From a marine gamma proteobacterium HTCC2148 (GTDB lineage: Bacteria > Pseudomonadota > Gammaproteobacteria > Pseudomonadales > Halieaceae), in contig DS999228.1 of the NCBI GenBank assembly GCA_000156295.1, forward strand, positions 152,837 to 216,836: DNA of 64,000 bases. The letters run 5' to 3'. The notes beneath the pieces are model-generated. The model was not told the DNA's origin. It saw only the letters and a list, made by a program, of their open reading frames with translations, and made no database searches. Made by a program: the position numbers and the translations under genes. The first letter of the stretch is position 1. The number at the start of each line of letters is the position of its first letter. Below are positions 46,250 to 55,992 of this stretch, piece after piece.

Positions 46250-47455
46250 ATGTTCTACGGCTGGAGAATAGTTGGCGGCGCGTTCACGGCGCAGCTTTTC
46301 GTAGTTGGCTTTTTTACCTATTCGGTGAGCCTGCTTGTTGCACCAGTGCGAGCAGAGTTCGGCGTTTCACTCGAACAGGTCATGTACAGCCTCACCAGCG
46401 CAACTTTCCTGGGGCTGTTTCTTCAACCATTGGGTGGTTTCCTGATTGATCGTTACTCAGTCAGGATTATTATGATCACAGGTACCCTGCTCTGTGCGCT
46501 GGGTCTTTACGCTTTGGCAGCTTCAACCAGCATTACTCAATACATTCTGGCATTTGCTTTGACGATGTCTGTCTCCAGCTCATTGGTGGGCCCTATGAGC
46601 AGTTCCGCGGTTATCTCCCGGTGGTTTTCCAGCAGTCGCGGTCGTGCCCTTGGCATTGCAGCCCTGGGCACCTCGGTGGGTGGTGTTCTCATACCTGCCT
46701 TGATCAGTCACTGGCTGGGCGAAGGGGGCTGGCGGGCTGCAGTCCAAAACCTGTCGTACTGCATCCTGTTAATTATGCTGCCTGCCGTCATCCTGACCAT
46801 AAGGTCAAAACCCGCAGACCTGGGTCTATCGGCAGAGGTAGGCAATCAAGCCGCCTCAGCAGACACAGAGCAACGACAAAATTTTGATATGAAAGCTATT
46901 CTTTCAACCCCGGGGTTTTGGTACCTCGGTTTGAGCCTGGGTTTATTATTCAGCGCTTATTCCGCAGTACTTTCTAATCTCACGCCTTATGCGATCAACC
47001 TGGGCGGCAGTAAAGAGCAGGCATCAACCCTGATTATGTCAGTAGCAATCGCCGGCTTTTGCGGCAAAATCCTTTTCGGCATGGCCGCCGATAAATTCAG
47101 TCTCAAGGCCGCGCTCTGGGTTGCTCAGGCACTCGTAGCCAGCGCATTTTTGGTCCTGGCAACAGAACCGGAATACCTGTGGATGCTAGTAGGGTCTGCC
47201 CTGCTGGGTCTCGCGGCCGGCGGCATGCTGCCCGTTTGGGGCGCGTTAATGGCAAAAGTGTTCGGGCTTGCCAGCTTTGGCCGCGCAATGGGTTTAATGG
47301 GCCCGATAATAACGCTTTGCGTCATGCCCGGCTTCGCCATAATAGGAAGGATGTATGACGAACTGGGAACCTATTCAAACAGCCTTGTTTTATTTGCCTG
47401 TGTTTGTTGTGTCGCGGCCATCATATTAAAGCCTTTGCGCATACCAGAGGATTAA
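46250..47455 (+). CDS. MFS transporter
   Basis: The 401-residue protein has about 12 membrane helices. It starts YGWRIVGGAFTAQLFVVGFF and has the MFS loop between helices 2 and 3 (QPLGGFLIDRYSVRIIMITG). Middle and C-terminal helices include GRALGIAALGTSVGGVLIPA and FGRAMGLMGPIITLCVMPGF. It is close to oxalate/formate- or monocarboxylate-type MFS carriers in layout. It follows the steroid operon by 91 bp on the same strand, so it may move a steroid or a breakdown acid across the inner membrane. Confidence 0.85.
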   Translation: MFYGWRIVGGAFTAQLFVVGFFTYSVSLLVAPVRAEFGVSLEQVMYSLTSATFLGLFLQPLGGFLIDRYSVRIIMITGTLLCALGLYALAASTSITQYILAFALTMSVSSSLVGPMSSSAVISRWFSSSRGRALGIAALGTSVGGVLIPALISHWLGEGGWRAAVQNLSYCILLIMLPAVILTIRSKPADLGLSAEVGNQAASADTEQRQNFDMKAILSTPGFWYLGLSLGLLFSAYSAVLSNLTPYAINLGGSKEQASTLIMSVAIAGFCGKILFGMAADKFSLKAALWVAQALVASAFLVLATEPEYLWMLVGSALLGLAAGGMLPVWGALMAKVFGLASFGRAMGLMGPIITLCVMPGFAIIGRMYDELGTYSNSLVLFACVCCVAAIILKPLRIPED

Positions 47456-47847
47456 AACTGGTTTTTTTTTAACAACTAATGCGTCTTAAAAAAATGCTGC
47501 TGGTAGCTAAATAGTCTTAAAAAGCAGTACTTTTCTTTTTTTCAAAAAAAATATCTTTCAAAAAATCGAAATTATCACGGTTTTAATAGCATATTCGTCT
47601 ATCCATCATTTTTTAAATCGCTAAAAGGCCTTAAAAACAGGCCTGAATAGCACCAAACGGAACTTACACTTTTCTCCTTATACCCGAGTGCTATACTCGG
47701 TATAAGCCATCACACCACTCGCGCTTGAAAGTGCGAGTAATAAATTTGAAGGCTTTGGTCATGAGTTGTCCGGCCTGCGGAATTCTCTAACGACGGTAAT
47801 TTCGTGATAGCCCGGCAAAATAAAGCCAGATAAAGGGGTAGCACGGT
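47456..47847. other. AT-rich 392-bp intergenic region
   Basis: No gene is seen between the MFS gene and the oxidase region. The first half is rich in A and T runs with short palindromes (AGGCCT twice near 47624-47643). The second half holds the inverted repeat at 47677-47706 and an 8-bp stem at 47717-47738 (ACTCGCGC and GTGCGAGT, one GT pair, 6-base loop). It probably carries the promoter and control sites of the oxidase operon. Confidence 0.6.
47677..47706. promoter_or_regulatory. Rrf2/IscR-like inverted repeat upstream of the oxidase operon
   Basis: CTTATACCCGAGT and ACTCGGTATAAG are inverted repeats 5 bases apart, identical apart from one extra C in the left arm. The form ATACCCGAGT-N5-ACTCGGTAT resembles type 1 sites of IscR/Rrf2 regulators. 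It lies 142 bases before the gene at 47848. The repeat is seen; the regulator is inferred. Confidence 0.5.
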
Positions 47848-48402
47848 ATGCGACGACACTACTACATCAGCACCGACCTGGATGACCTGGAACAGATCGA
47901 GAAAGACCTGGAAGCAGCCGGTGTCACCACTCCACAGATTCACGTTCTTAGTAATGACGACACCGGTGTAGAAGAACACCACCTACATCAAGTCGAAGCC
48001 GTGCTCAAAAAAGATGTCGTTCACGGTACCGAACGCGGCGCGGTCGTAGGGGTTTTAGCTGCTATAGCAGTACTATTTATCGCTTGGGTCACGGGTATTA
48101 GCGAGACTTACACCTGGGTTCCCGCAATATTTTTGTCAGTGATCGTGCTCGGATTCTGCACCTGGGAAGGAGGGCTGATTGGTATACAGGAACCACACGT
48201 CGACTTCGCCCGGTTTCAAGACGATTTGGAAGAAGGCAAACACATTCTTTTCGTTGATTTCGACCCGGACCAGGAGCAAATACTGAGTCAAGTGGTGAGT
48301 TCACATCCTGGCCTTGAAGATGCGGGCCTGGGCAGCGCCACTCCAAAATTAGTTGTCATGGCACAGCAGAAATGGTCCAGGTTTATGCAACTAGCACCTT
48401 GA
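47848..48402 (+). CDS. Two-helix membrane protein preceding the oxidase genes
   Basis: The 184-residue protein has a soluble N-terminal part (RRHYYISTDLDDLEQIEKDL, HVLSNDDTGVEEHHLHQVEA). Two helices follow (GAVVGVLAAIAVLFIAWVTG and YTWVPAIFLSVIVLGFCTW) with a Gly-rich turn (EGGLIGIQEP), then an acidic soluble C-terminal part (EEGKHILFVDFDPDQEQ). The layout resembles general-stress or DUF1269-type proteins with two ferredoxin-like halves around a glycine-rich membrane segment. No exact family is claimed. It shares direction with the oxidase operon, 95 bp upstream of subunit II. Confidence 0.6.
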   Translation: MRRHYYISTDLDDLEQIEKDLEAAGVTTPQIHVLSNDDTGVEEHHLHQVEAVLKKDVVHGTERGAVVGVLAAIAVLFIAWVTGISETYTWVPAIFLSVIVLGFCTWEGGLIGIQEPHVDFARFQDDLEEGKHILFVDFDPDQEQILSQVVSSHPGLEDAGLGSATPKLVVMAQQKWSRFMQLAP

Positions 48403-48497
48403 TCTGTGCAGGCAGATCAGTAGCAATGTAGCAGGCATTGTAACAAAGCAGTCATGACTGGCAGATAAATAACAATAAATAAGCAGGGAGATGGTCG

Positions 48498-49850
48498 ATG
48501 AAGCTGGCGATAGCACTGGTTTTACTGGTAATAGCTACCCTGTTGTTTCACTGGCTAAGTCCCTGGTGGTTTACTCCGCTAGCTTCCAACTGGGGTGCCG
48601 TCGACACTACCGTTGACATCACTCTCTATATAACAGGTTTTGTCTTTGTAGCCGTTAATCTTTTTATGGCCTATGCCATCTTCCGCTATCGCCACGACCC
48701 ATCCCGCAGAGCGCACTACGAGCCCGAGAACAAGAAGCTGGAAATTTGGCTTACCGGTATTACTGCCGTTGGCGTAGTCGCCATGCTGGCTCCAGGACTC
48801 ATTGTCTGGGCTGATTTTATCGATCCGCCGGAAGATGCCGATATTGTGGAAGTGGTAGGTGAGCAGTGGCAATGGAGCTATCGCTTCCCTGGTGAGGACG
48901 GCGTACTCGGCAAAGTCGATTCACGCCATGTCGGCCCGGATAACCCGTTTGGTATGGCGCCAGACGACGCTGCAGGTAGAGACGATGTCCTGGTGCGAAA
49001 TAAGGACCTACATCTTCCGATCGACCGTCCAGTAAAAGTCCTGCTGCGCTCCAAGGACGTTCTCCACGACTTTGCCGTGCCGCAATTTCGCGTAAAGATG
49101 GACTTGATTCCAGGCACAGTGACCTACCTCTGGTTTACACCGACGCGTACCGGAAATTTTGACATCCTTTGTATGGAATTGTGTGGCATCGCCCATTACG
49201 CCATGCGTGGCCAAGTGATCGTTAATACCGGTGATGACTTCAATGCATGGCTGGCAGAGCAACCTACCTGGGAAATGATGCAGGGAAGAATCGCCGGAGA
49301 CCCTAGCATTGGAGAAGGTCAGTACGCAGTGTGTAGCGCCTGTCACGGTGCCATGGGCGAAGGAAACGTGGCACTAAACGCGCCAGCTCTCGCAGGCTTA
49401 CAGGGCTGGTATCTGGAGCGACAACTTCAGTACTACAAGGATGGCGTACGCGGCTCGCATAAGGATGATATCTATGGCCAACAAATGGCACCCATGGCGG
49501 CCATGCTTGCTGACGATGATGCAGTCCGCCACATGGTCGCTTACATAGAGTCGCTGCCGGCAGTAGACATGCAAAGCTCTTTGCTTGGCAACGTCGCGAA
49601 GGGAGCAGACCACTATGTCACTTGCGGCGCATGTCATGGCGGCGAGGCCCAGGGAAACTATGCACTGCAAGCTCCAAAATTGTCGGGACAGCACGACTGG
49701 TACCTTAAGCGTCAACTGGCAAACTTCCGCAGCGGAATCAGGGGCGCTCACAAGAAAGACAACTACGGCAACCAAATGGTTCTGATGTCCCGGGCACTGC
49801 ACAACGAACAATCAGTAAATGATCTTCTGGCCTATCTCAACACCATGTGA
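48498..49850 (+). CDS. coxB: Cytochrome c oxidase subunit II with two fused cytochrome c domains
   Basis: The 450-residue protein has two N-terminal helices (LVLLVIATLLFHWLSPWWF; ITLYITGFVFVAVNLFMAYA), then the CuA cupredoxin domain with VLHDFAVPQFRVKMDLIPG and CMELCGIAHYAMRGQVIV, all CuA ligands present. Two cytochrome c domains follow, with CSACHGAMGEGN near residue 280 and CGACHGGEAQGN near 375. Each repeats LQGWYLERQLQYYKDGVRGS / DWYLKRQLANFRSGIRG and a late Met ligand (QMAPMA, QMVLMS). It takes electrons from cytochrome c and passes them to subunit I. Two fused hemes c are more than the usual caa3 single one. Confidence 0.93.
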   Translation: MKLAIALVLLVIATLLFHWLSPWWFTPLASNWGAVDTTVDITLYITGFVFVAVNLFMAYAIFRYRHDPSRRAHYEPENKKLEIWLTGITAVGVVAMLAPGLIVWADFIDPPEDADIVEVVGEQWQWSYRFPGEDGVLGKVDSRHVGPDNPFGMAPDDAAGRDDVLVRNKDLHLPIDRPVKVLLRSKDVLHDFAVPQFRVKMDLIPGTVTYLWFTPTRTGNFDILCMELCGIAHYAMRGQVIVNTGDDFNAWLAEQPTWEMMQGRIAGDPSIGEGQYAVCSACHGAMGEGNVALNAPALAGLQGWYLERQLQYYKDGVRGSHKDDIYGQQMAPMAAMLADDDAVRHMVAYIESLPAVDMQSSLLGNVAKGADHYVTCGACHGGEAQGNYALQAPKLSGQHDWYLKRQLANFRSGIRGAHKKDNYGNQMVLMSRALHNEQSVNDLLAYLNTM

Positions 49851-49894
49851 AAACACAAAGATAAAATGGAACACTAAGAAAGCGGGGGTAATCA

Positions 49895-51646
49895 ATGCAA
49901 CACACTGCCATTGCAGACCAGATTGACACCATGCACGACCCAGACACTTTTATTACCAAATATGTCTGGAGTCAAGATCACAAAGTCATTGCAATCCAGT
50001 ATGGGCTCACGGCGGTGTTTGTCGGTCTGGTCGCGCTAGTCTTGTCCGCGCTAATGCGACTGCAGCTCGGTTTTCCTGACAGCTTTGATTTTATCGACCC
50101 CAATTCCTATCTCCAGTTCGTCACCATGCACGGTATGATCATGGTGATTTATCTGCTCACTGCCCTGCTATTGGGCGGTTTTGGTAATTACCTCATTCCA
50201 CTGATGATCGGCGCCAGGGACATGGTTTTTCCCTACATGAACATGCTGAGTTACTGGACTTACTTGCTTTCAGTTATCGTTCTGCTGGCGAGCTTTTTTG
50301 TTCCCGGCGGACCAACCGGGGCCGGCTGGACGCTCTACCCTCCACAAGCAATTTTGCAGGGCACACCGGGCTATGACTGGGGCATCATTTTAATGCTGGC
50401 TTCACTGGCGATCTTCATCATCGCCTTCACCATGGGCGGCTTAAACTATGTCACCACTGTCTTACAGGCGCGCACTCACGGTATGACGCTGATGCGAATG
50501 CCTCTGACAATTTGGGGAATTTTTACTGCCACTGTGTTGGGTTTATTGGCCTTTCCCGCGCTGCTTGTCAGTGCCATCATGATGATGCTGGATAAAGTTA
50601 TCGGTACCAGCTTTTTTATGCCCGCCCTGGTTTCTATGGGCGAGAGCCTCGATTATACCGGCGGCAGCCCGGTGCTGTTTCAACACCTGTTCTGGTTCTT
50701 TGGCCATCCTGAAGTTTATATTGTCGCCCTACCCGCCTTTGGCATGGTCTCTGACGTTCTTGCTACACACGCACGCAAAAATATTTTCGGCTACCGAATG
50801 ATGGTATGGGCCATTGTGGCCATCGGAGGCCTGAGCTTCGTCGTCTGGGCTCACCATATGTACGTTAGCGGCATGCACCCTGCATTCGGGTTTTTCTTTG
50901 CCACTACCACCCTGATCATCGCAGTACCCACGGCGATCAAAGTTTATAATTGGGTTCTGACGCTATGGAGAGGAAATATCCATTTCACTGTTCCAATGCT
51001 GTTTGCAATAGGGTTCATATTTACCTTTACCCACGGCGGGCTCACCGGATTATTCCTGGGTAACGTCACCATCGACCTGCCCTTGTCTGACACCTATTTT
51101 GTTGTGGCTCACTTCCACATGGTAATGGGGGTCTCACCAATCATGGTGTTGTTTGCCGCCATTTATCACTGGTACCCACTCATAACGGGGCGCATGTTCA
51201 GTGACACCCTGGGCAAAGCTCACTTCTGGTTTACTTTCCTGGGCACCTATGCCATTTACCTGCCAATGCATTATATCGGCGTTCTCGGTGTGCCAAGGCG
51301 TTACTTTGCAATGGGAGACACCGATTTCATTCCTGAGTCTGCTCAGACGCTTAACGCCAGCATCACGATTTCTGCACTCATCGTAGGGCTGTCGCAGTTG
51401 ATCTTCCTCTACAATATTTTTTGGAGCTTGCGCTACGGAGAAAAGGCAGCACACAATCCATGGGGTGCCACCAGTCTCGAGTGGCAAACAAAAGATGTGC
51501 CTCCGCATCACGGCAATTGGGGCGATAAGCTGCCACAGGTTTATCGCTGGGCGTATGATTTTAGCGTTCCCGGCGCCAAGGAAGACTTTATTCCCCAAAA
51601 CCACCCCGTAAGCCCCGAAGAACACACAGCCGGCGAGGCAAGCTGA
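49895..51646 (+). CDS. coxA: Cytochrome c oxidase subunit I
   Basis: The 583-residue protein has about 12 helices and the heme-copper oxidase core. The first heme-a ligand is in MHGMIMVIYLLTALLLGG. CuB ligand and cross-linked Tyr are in FWFFGHPEVYIVALPAFGMV, the His pair in VVWAHHMYVSGMHPAF, and the late heme ligands in YFVVAHFHMVMG. The D-channel Asp is kept (GARDMVFPYMNMLSYW), although FPYMNM differs from the common FPRLNN. It is an A-type oxidase that reduces oxygen and pumps protons. It follows subunit II by 44 bp. Confidence 0.95.
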   Translation: MQHTAIADQIDTMHDPDTFITKYVWSQDHKVIAIQYGLTAVFVGLVALVLSALMRLQLGFPDSFDFIDPNSYLQFVTMHGMIMVIYLLTALLLGGFGNYLIPLMIGARDMVFPYMNMLSYWTYLLSVIVLLASFFVPGGPTGAGWTLYPPQAILQGTPGYDWGIILMLASLAIFIIAFTMGGLNYVTTVLQARTHGMTLMRMPLTIWGIFTATVLGLLAFPALLVSAIMMMLDKVIGTSFFMPALVSMGESLDYTGGSPVLFQHLFWFFGHPEVYIVALPAFGMVSDVLATHARKNIFGYRMMVWAIVAIGGLSFVVWAHHMYVSGMHPAFGFFFATTTLIIAVPTAIKVYNWVLTLWRGNIHFTVPMLFAIGFIFTFTHGGLTGLFLGNVTIDLPLSDTYFVVAHFHMVMGVSPIMVLFAAIYHWYPLITGRMFSDTLGKAHFWFTFLGTYAIYLPMHYIGVLGVPRRYFAMGDTDFIPESAQTLNASITISALIVGLSQLIFLYNIFWSLRYGEKAAHNPWGATSLEWQTKDVPPHHGNWGDKLPQVYRWAYDFSVPGAKEDFIPQNHPVSPEEHTAGEAS

Positions 51647-51648
51647 AA

Positions 51649-52329
51649 ATGATTCGACCCTTGCAGACACTCAGGCAGAAGCCCTGGCTTACCCAGGCCA
51701 GCGAGCAATTGAATCTAATACCTGAAGTAGACTCGGTTGCAGCCGCACGCATTGCGCTGCGATTCATTCTTGCGGTCGTTGGGGTACTGTTCTTCCTTTT
51801 TGTGATCACCTATCTCGCTCGGTCACAATACCCTGACTTTCAGTCACTGGCCGGCGCACCTTGGCAGCCCTTTACCGACACTTCTCGTCTGTGGCTTAAC
51901 ACCTCGTTCCTGATTCTTGCGAGCGCCGCAATGCAGGCCGGGATATGGAGCGCTCAGCAAGAGCGGCAAAATCGCACTATCGGTTTCGTCAGTGCGGCCG
52001 TGTTTTTCACCGTATTGTTTTTGTTCGCACAGTTACAACTCTGGCAGCAGCTGTCTCAGCTTGGTTTCTATATAAGCACCAACCCAGCCAACAGCTACTT
52101 CTATTTACTGACAGCTGTGCATGGCTTGCACCTTGTTGGTGGCCTTATTGTTCTCGGCTACCTGGCCTCGAAAACATGGGCAGTGGATTCTGTCACTGCG
52201 ATTGCCAAACCATTGCAACTTTGTGCCACCTATTGGCATTTCTTACTGGGTGTCTGGATGGTGCTATTTGCATTACTGGCCAGCTCACCTCAAACCATTA
52301 ACGCGCTGGCCGCCATGTGCGGCTTCTGA
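51649..52329 (+). CDS. Divergent cytochrome c oxidase subunit III-like protein
   Basis: The 226-residue protein has five helices including LRFILAVVGVLFFLFVITYL and LWLNTSFLILASAAMQAGIW. It also carries the subunit III signatures FYLLTAVHGLHLVGGLIVLG and CATYWHFLLGVWMVLFALLA. It begins two bases after subunit I. A second, more standard subunit III follows at 52340. Two different subunit III-type proteins in one oxidase operon is unusual; this one may replace an assembly or structural role near subunits I and II. Confidence 0.82.
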   Translation: MIRPLQTLRQKPWLTQASEQLNLIPEVDSVAAARIALRFILAVVGVLFFLFVITYLARSQYPDFQSLAGAPWQPFTDTSRLWLNTSFLILASAAMQAGIWSAQQERQNRTIGFVSAAVFFTVLFLFAQLQLWQQLSQLGFYISTNPANSYFYLLTAVHGLHLVGGLIVLGYLASKTWAVDSVTAIAKPLQLCATYWHFLLGVWMVLFALLASSPQTINALAAMCGF

Positions 52330-52339
52330 GGAGCAGAGA

Positions 52340-53023
52340 ATGAGTCTGCAGACAGACAAGAGCAGCAGCTATACATCACCCGGTGTGCCTGGCATGGTTT
52401 CCGACTGGTCGGCAGACAAGCAGACCTTCGACATGCCCTGGGGCAAGTTGATGATGTGGATATTCTTGCTCTCGGATACCTTTATTTTCAGCGTTTTTCT
52501 CACTGGGTATATGCACGCACGCCTGGCGGCAACTGAGCCATGGCCCAATTCCAGTGAAGTCTTCGCACTGACGCTGTTCGGTTCCCATCTACCTCTGGTA
52601 CTGATCGCGATAATGACTTTTGTGCTTATCACCTCCAGCGGCACCATGGCGATGGCTGTGAACTTCGCCTACAGCGGCAACCGATCAAAGACCGTTATGC
52701 TAATGGCCGCCACCGCCCTTCTGGGCGCATCTTTCGTGGGCATGCAGGCCTTCGAATGGTCCAAATTGATTTTTGAGGAGGGAGTGAGGCCCTGGGGTAA
52801 CCCGATGGGCGCCGCTCAGTTTGGCTCCACATTCTTTATGATCACCGGCTTTCACGGTCTGCACGTTACTGCCGGTGTGATCTATCTTTCTGTCGTCGCA
52901 TTCAAAGTGAGGCGGGGGGACTATGAGAAAAAAGGTTATGAAATCGTCGAAATAACTGGCCTTTATTGGCACTTCGTCGACTTAGTCTGGGTATTCATCT
53001 TTGCCTTTTTCTATCTGTGGTGA
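52340..53023 (+). CDS. coxC: Cytochrome c oxidase subunit III
   Basis: From ATG 52340 (GAGGAGCAGAGA upstream) the protein has 227 residues and about five helices. Subunit III blocks are seen: MWIFLLSDTFIFSVFLTGYM, SHLPLVLIAIMTFVLITSSG, GMQAFEWSKLIFEEGVRPWG, FFMITGFHGLHVTAGVIYLS and GLYWHFVDLVWVFIFAFFYL. It stabilises subunit I and proton uptake. A much longer frame opening at 52121 lies inside the previous gene and is rejected. Confidence 0.93.
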   Translation: MSLQTDKSSSYTSPGVPGMVSDWSADKQTFDMPWGKLMMWIFLLSDTFIFSVFLTGYMHARLAATEPWPNSSEVFALTLFGSHLPLVLIAIMTFVLITSSGTMAMAVNFAYSGNRSKTVMLMAATALLGASFVGMQAFEWSKLIFEEGVRPWGNPMGAAQFGSTFFMITGFHGLHVTAGVIYLSVVAFKVRRGDYEKKGYEIVEITGLYWHFVDLVWVFIFAFFYLW

Positions 53024-53032
53024 GGTAACACT

Positions 53033-53353
53033 ATGAACGACACAACTGCAGGCCAACAGCATCCAATTGGGATATACCTGAAGGTATGGATACTCTTGTT
53101 CGTATTAAGCACCTTGTCATACCTGGTGGATTGGTTCCAGGTACAGGGCTATCTGCGATGGACCCTCATTCTGATATTTATGTTCCTGAAAGCCGGCTTC
53201 ATTATTTCGATTTTTATGCATCTCTCCTGGGAACGCCTGAGTCTTAAATACACGCTGGGGTTACCCATTATTGCTATCGGTGTCCTTATCACGCTGATGA
53301 CAATAGAGGGGGATTATACCTATCTGACGCGCTTCACCTATTTCGATCGCTAA
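53033..53353 (+). CDS. Cytochrome c oxidase subunit IV-like small membrane protein
   Basis: The 106-residue protein has three hydrophobic helices: YLKVWILLFVLSTLSYLVDW, TLILIFMFLKAGFIISIFMH and LGLPIIAIGVLITLMTIE. The pattern, with Lys in the second helix and FMHLSWERL after it, is that of bacterial CoxD/subunit IV (prokaryotic COX4 family). It lies nine bases after subunit III and two bases before the Sco gene. Confidence 0.85.
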   Translation: MNDTTAGQQHPIGIYLKVWILLFVLSTLSYLVDWFQVQGYLRWTLILIFMFLKAGFIISIFMHLSWERLSLKYTLGLPIIAIGVLITLMTIEGDYTYLTRFTYFDR

Positions 53354-53354
53354 C

Positions 53355-54029
53355 ATGCATTTTTCATCTCGCAATCGCATGCGCCTGGGCTTCAGCATCG
53401 CCTATAGCGTGTTGTTTATCGCAGTGATCGTATCCTGGATTAATCGTGCTGTTCCTCCGCCGCAAATCCAGGGAGTGCTGCTTATCGAATCTCGTGAGTT
53501 GGCCGACTTCGAATTGATCAATCATCTCGGTGATGAATTTTCGAACAAGGACCTGCTGGGAGAGTGGCATCTTGTGTCTTACGGGTTTACTGCATGTCCA
53601 GACGTCTGCCCCACCACCCTCACTCAATTAACCAGAATGAAAGAGGAGATGGACTCTGGTAGCAAGCCCAAGATTTTGTTTTATTCCGTCGACCACCGCC
53701 GCGATACCGCAGCACAGCTGGCCAACTACCTGCCGTTTTTTGATGCTGACATCATCGGCCTGACCCATCTTGATGACCCGGACAATACCCATCTCGCTTT
53801 CGAAAATAGCCTGGGAATCGCTTCCAGCCTCGACCTCATGTTCAAGCCCGATGGCAGCCTCGACCAACAGGGCTATCGGGTGAACCATGGTATTGCGTTG
53901 CTGGTACTTAATCCTCAGGGAAGATTGCAGGCTATTCTCAAGCCAAGAGAGACATCGCCGGGCATCTATGGTTTCGACCCGAAGGAGTTGTCACGGGATT
54001 ACCTGGCGATCCGGGCGTTCAATGGATAG
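53355..54029 (+). CDS. SCO1/SenC-type copper chaperone
   Basis: The 224-residue protein has an N-terminal helix (LGFSIAYSVLFIAVIVSWIN) that anchors it to the inner membrane, then a thioredoxin-fold domain. The copper site is CxxxC in SYGFTACPDVCPTTLTQLTR and the distal His in VNHGIALLVLNPQG. Sco proteins deliver copper to the CuA centre of subunit II, which fits its place as the last gene of the operon. Confidence 0.93.
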   Translation: MHFSSRNRMRLGFSIAYSVLFIAVIVSWINRAVPPPQIQGVLLIESRELADFELINHLGDEFSNKDLLGEWHLVSYGFTACPDVCPTTLTQLTRMKEEMDSGSKPKILFYSVDHRRDTAAQLANYLPFFDADIIGLTHLDDPDNTHLAFENSLGIASSLDLMFKPDGSLDQQGYRVNHGIALLVLNPQGRLQAILKPRETSPGIYGFDPKELSRDYLAIRAFNG

Positions 54030-54067
54030 CGTTATGGAATTCGCCCTCAGTGGGCCGCGCTTTAAAA

Positions 54068-54535
54068 TTACATATAGATAAAAATCAGCTCGTAGATCAC
54101 CGCCGGCCGTTCGTCCTGACCGACCACATGAATATGCTGTTCCATGACCATCTTGGTACCCTTGGCCGTAGTGCTTATCTCCTTGATCCGACTGCGACTG
54201 CGGATGGAACAACCCACCGGCACCACACCGGTAAATCGAAGCTTATCGGAACCATAATTCAACATGTTGTTAAACCCGATGACCTCATAACTTTGCTCAC
54301 CGCGCATTTTCGGAATCAATACCAAGGTGAGAAAACCGTGGGCCACAGTGCAACCGAACGGGCTGTCTGTTTTGGCTTTTTCCGGGTCGGTATGCAACCA
54401 GTAGTCATCTCCCGTCAACTCTGCAAACTGGTTCACCATGTCCTGACTGACCTCAACCTCGCTGCTCCAGCTACCGAACTCTTCTGACAGCAGTTCCTGC
54501 ATGCCTTCTATATCATCGTATTTATACTGTTTCAC
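54068..54535 (-). CDS. MaoC-type enoyl-CoA hydratase
   Basis: The 155-residue hot-dog protein has the hydratase-2 motif FAELTGDDYWLHTDPEKAKT with Asp and His kept, then GCTVAHGFLTLVLIPKMRG and YGSDKLRFTGVVPVGCSIRS. It is like NodN/MaoC single-domain hydratases of acyl-CoA pathways. It is convergent with the oxidase operon and divergent from the FadA5-like thiolase gene, with 269 bp between starts. It may hydrate an enoyl-CoA in the steroid side-chain cycle, in parallel with the crotonase at 60803. Confidence 0.87.
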   Translation of the reverse strand: MKQYKYDDIEGMQELLSEEFGSWSSEVEVSQDMVNQFAELTGDDYWLHTDPEKAKTDSPFGCTVAHGFLTLVLIPKMRGEQSYEVIGFNNMLNYGSDKLRFTGVVPVGCSIRSRSRIKEISTTAKGTKMVMEQHIHVVGQDERPAVIYELIFIYM

Positions 54536-54795
54536 ACTGTTATCTCTGTAAAGACTGATGGCTGTATTTTACGGACAGAAGCGACTGCCGCGAGCCCCTC
54601 GCCACAGTGAACAGCTCTCAGGCTAACCAGCTAAACCATTGTCTTTTATCGAGTTTACGCCCTGTAGCTGGATCAGCGAAAACGGCACAATAGGCATCCG
54701 GCAATGGCGCAATATGTTATTGCTACCGGCCTTGTCTAACGTAGACTAGGGCCCCACCGAATTTCTGTCCGGCGACGCCGGATTCCCCCTGATGA

Positions 54796-55980
<1,185 letters not shown>

Positions 55981-55992
55981 GGAGAGAGTTCA

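Noticed and set aside
52121..52339. Long N-terminal extension of the subunit III frame
   Set aside because: It lies inside the preceding subunit III-like gene; the ATG at 52340 has a good ribosome site and starts where the family starts.
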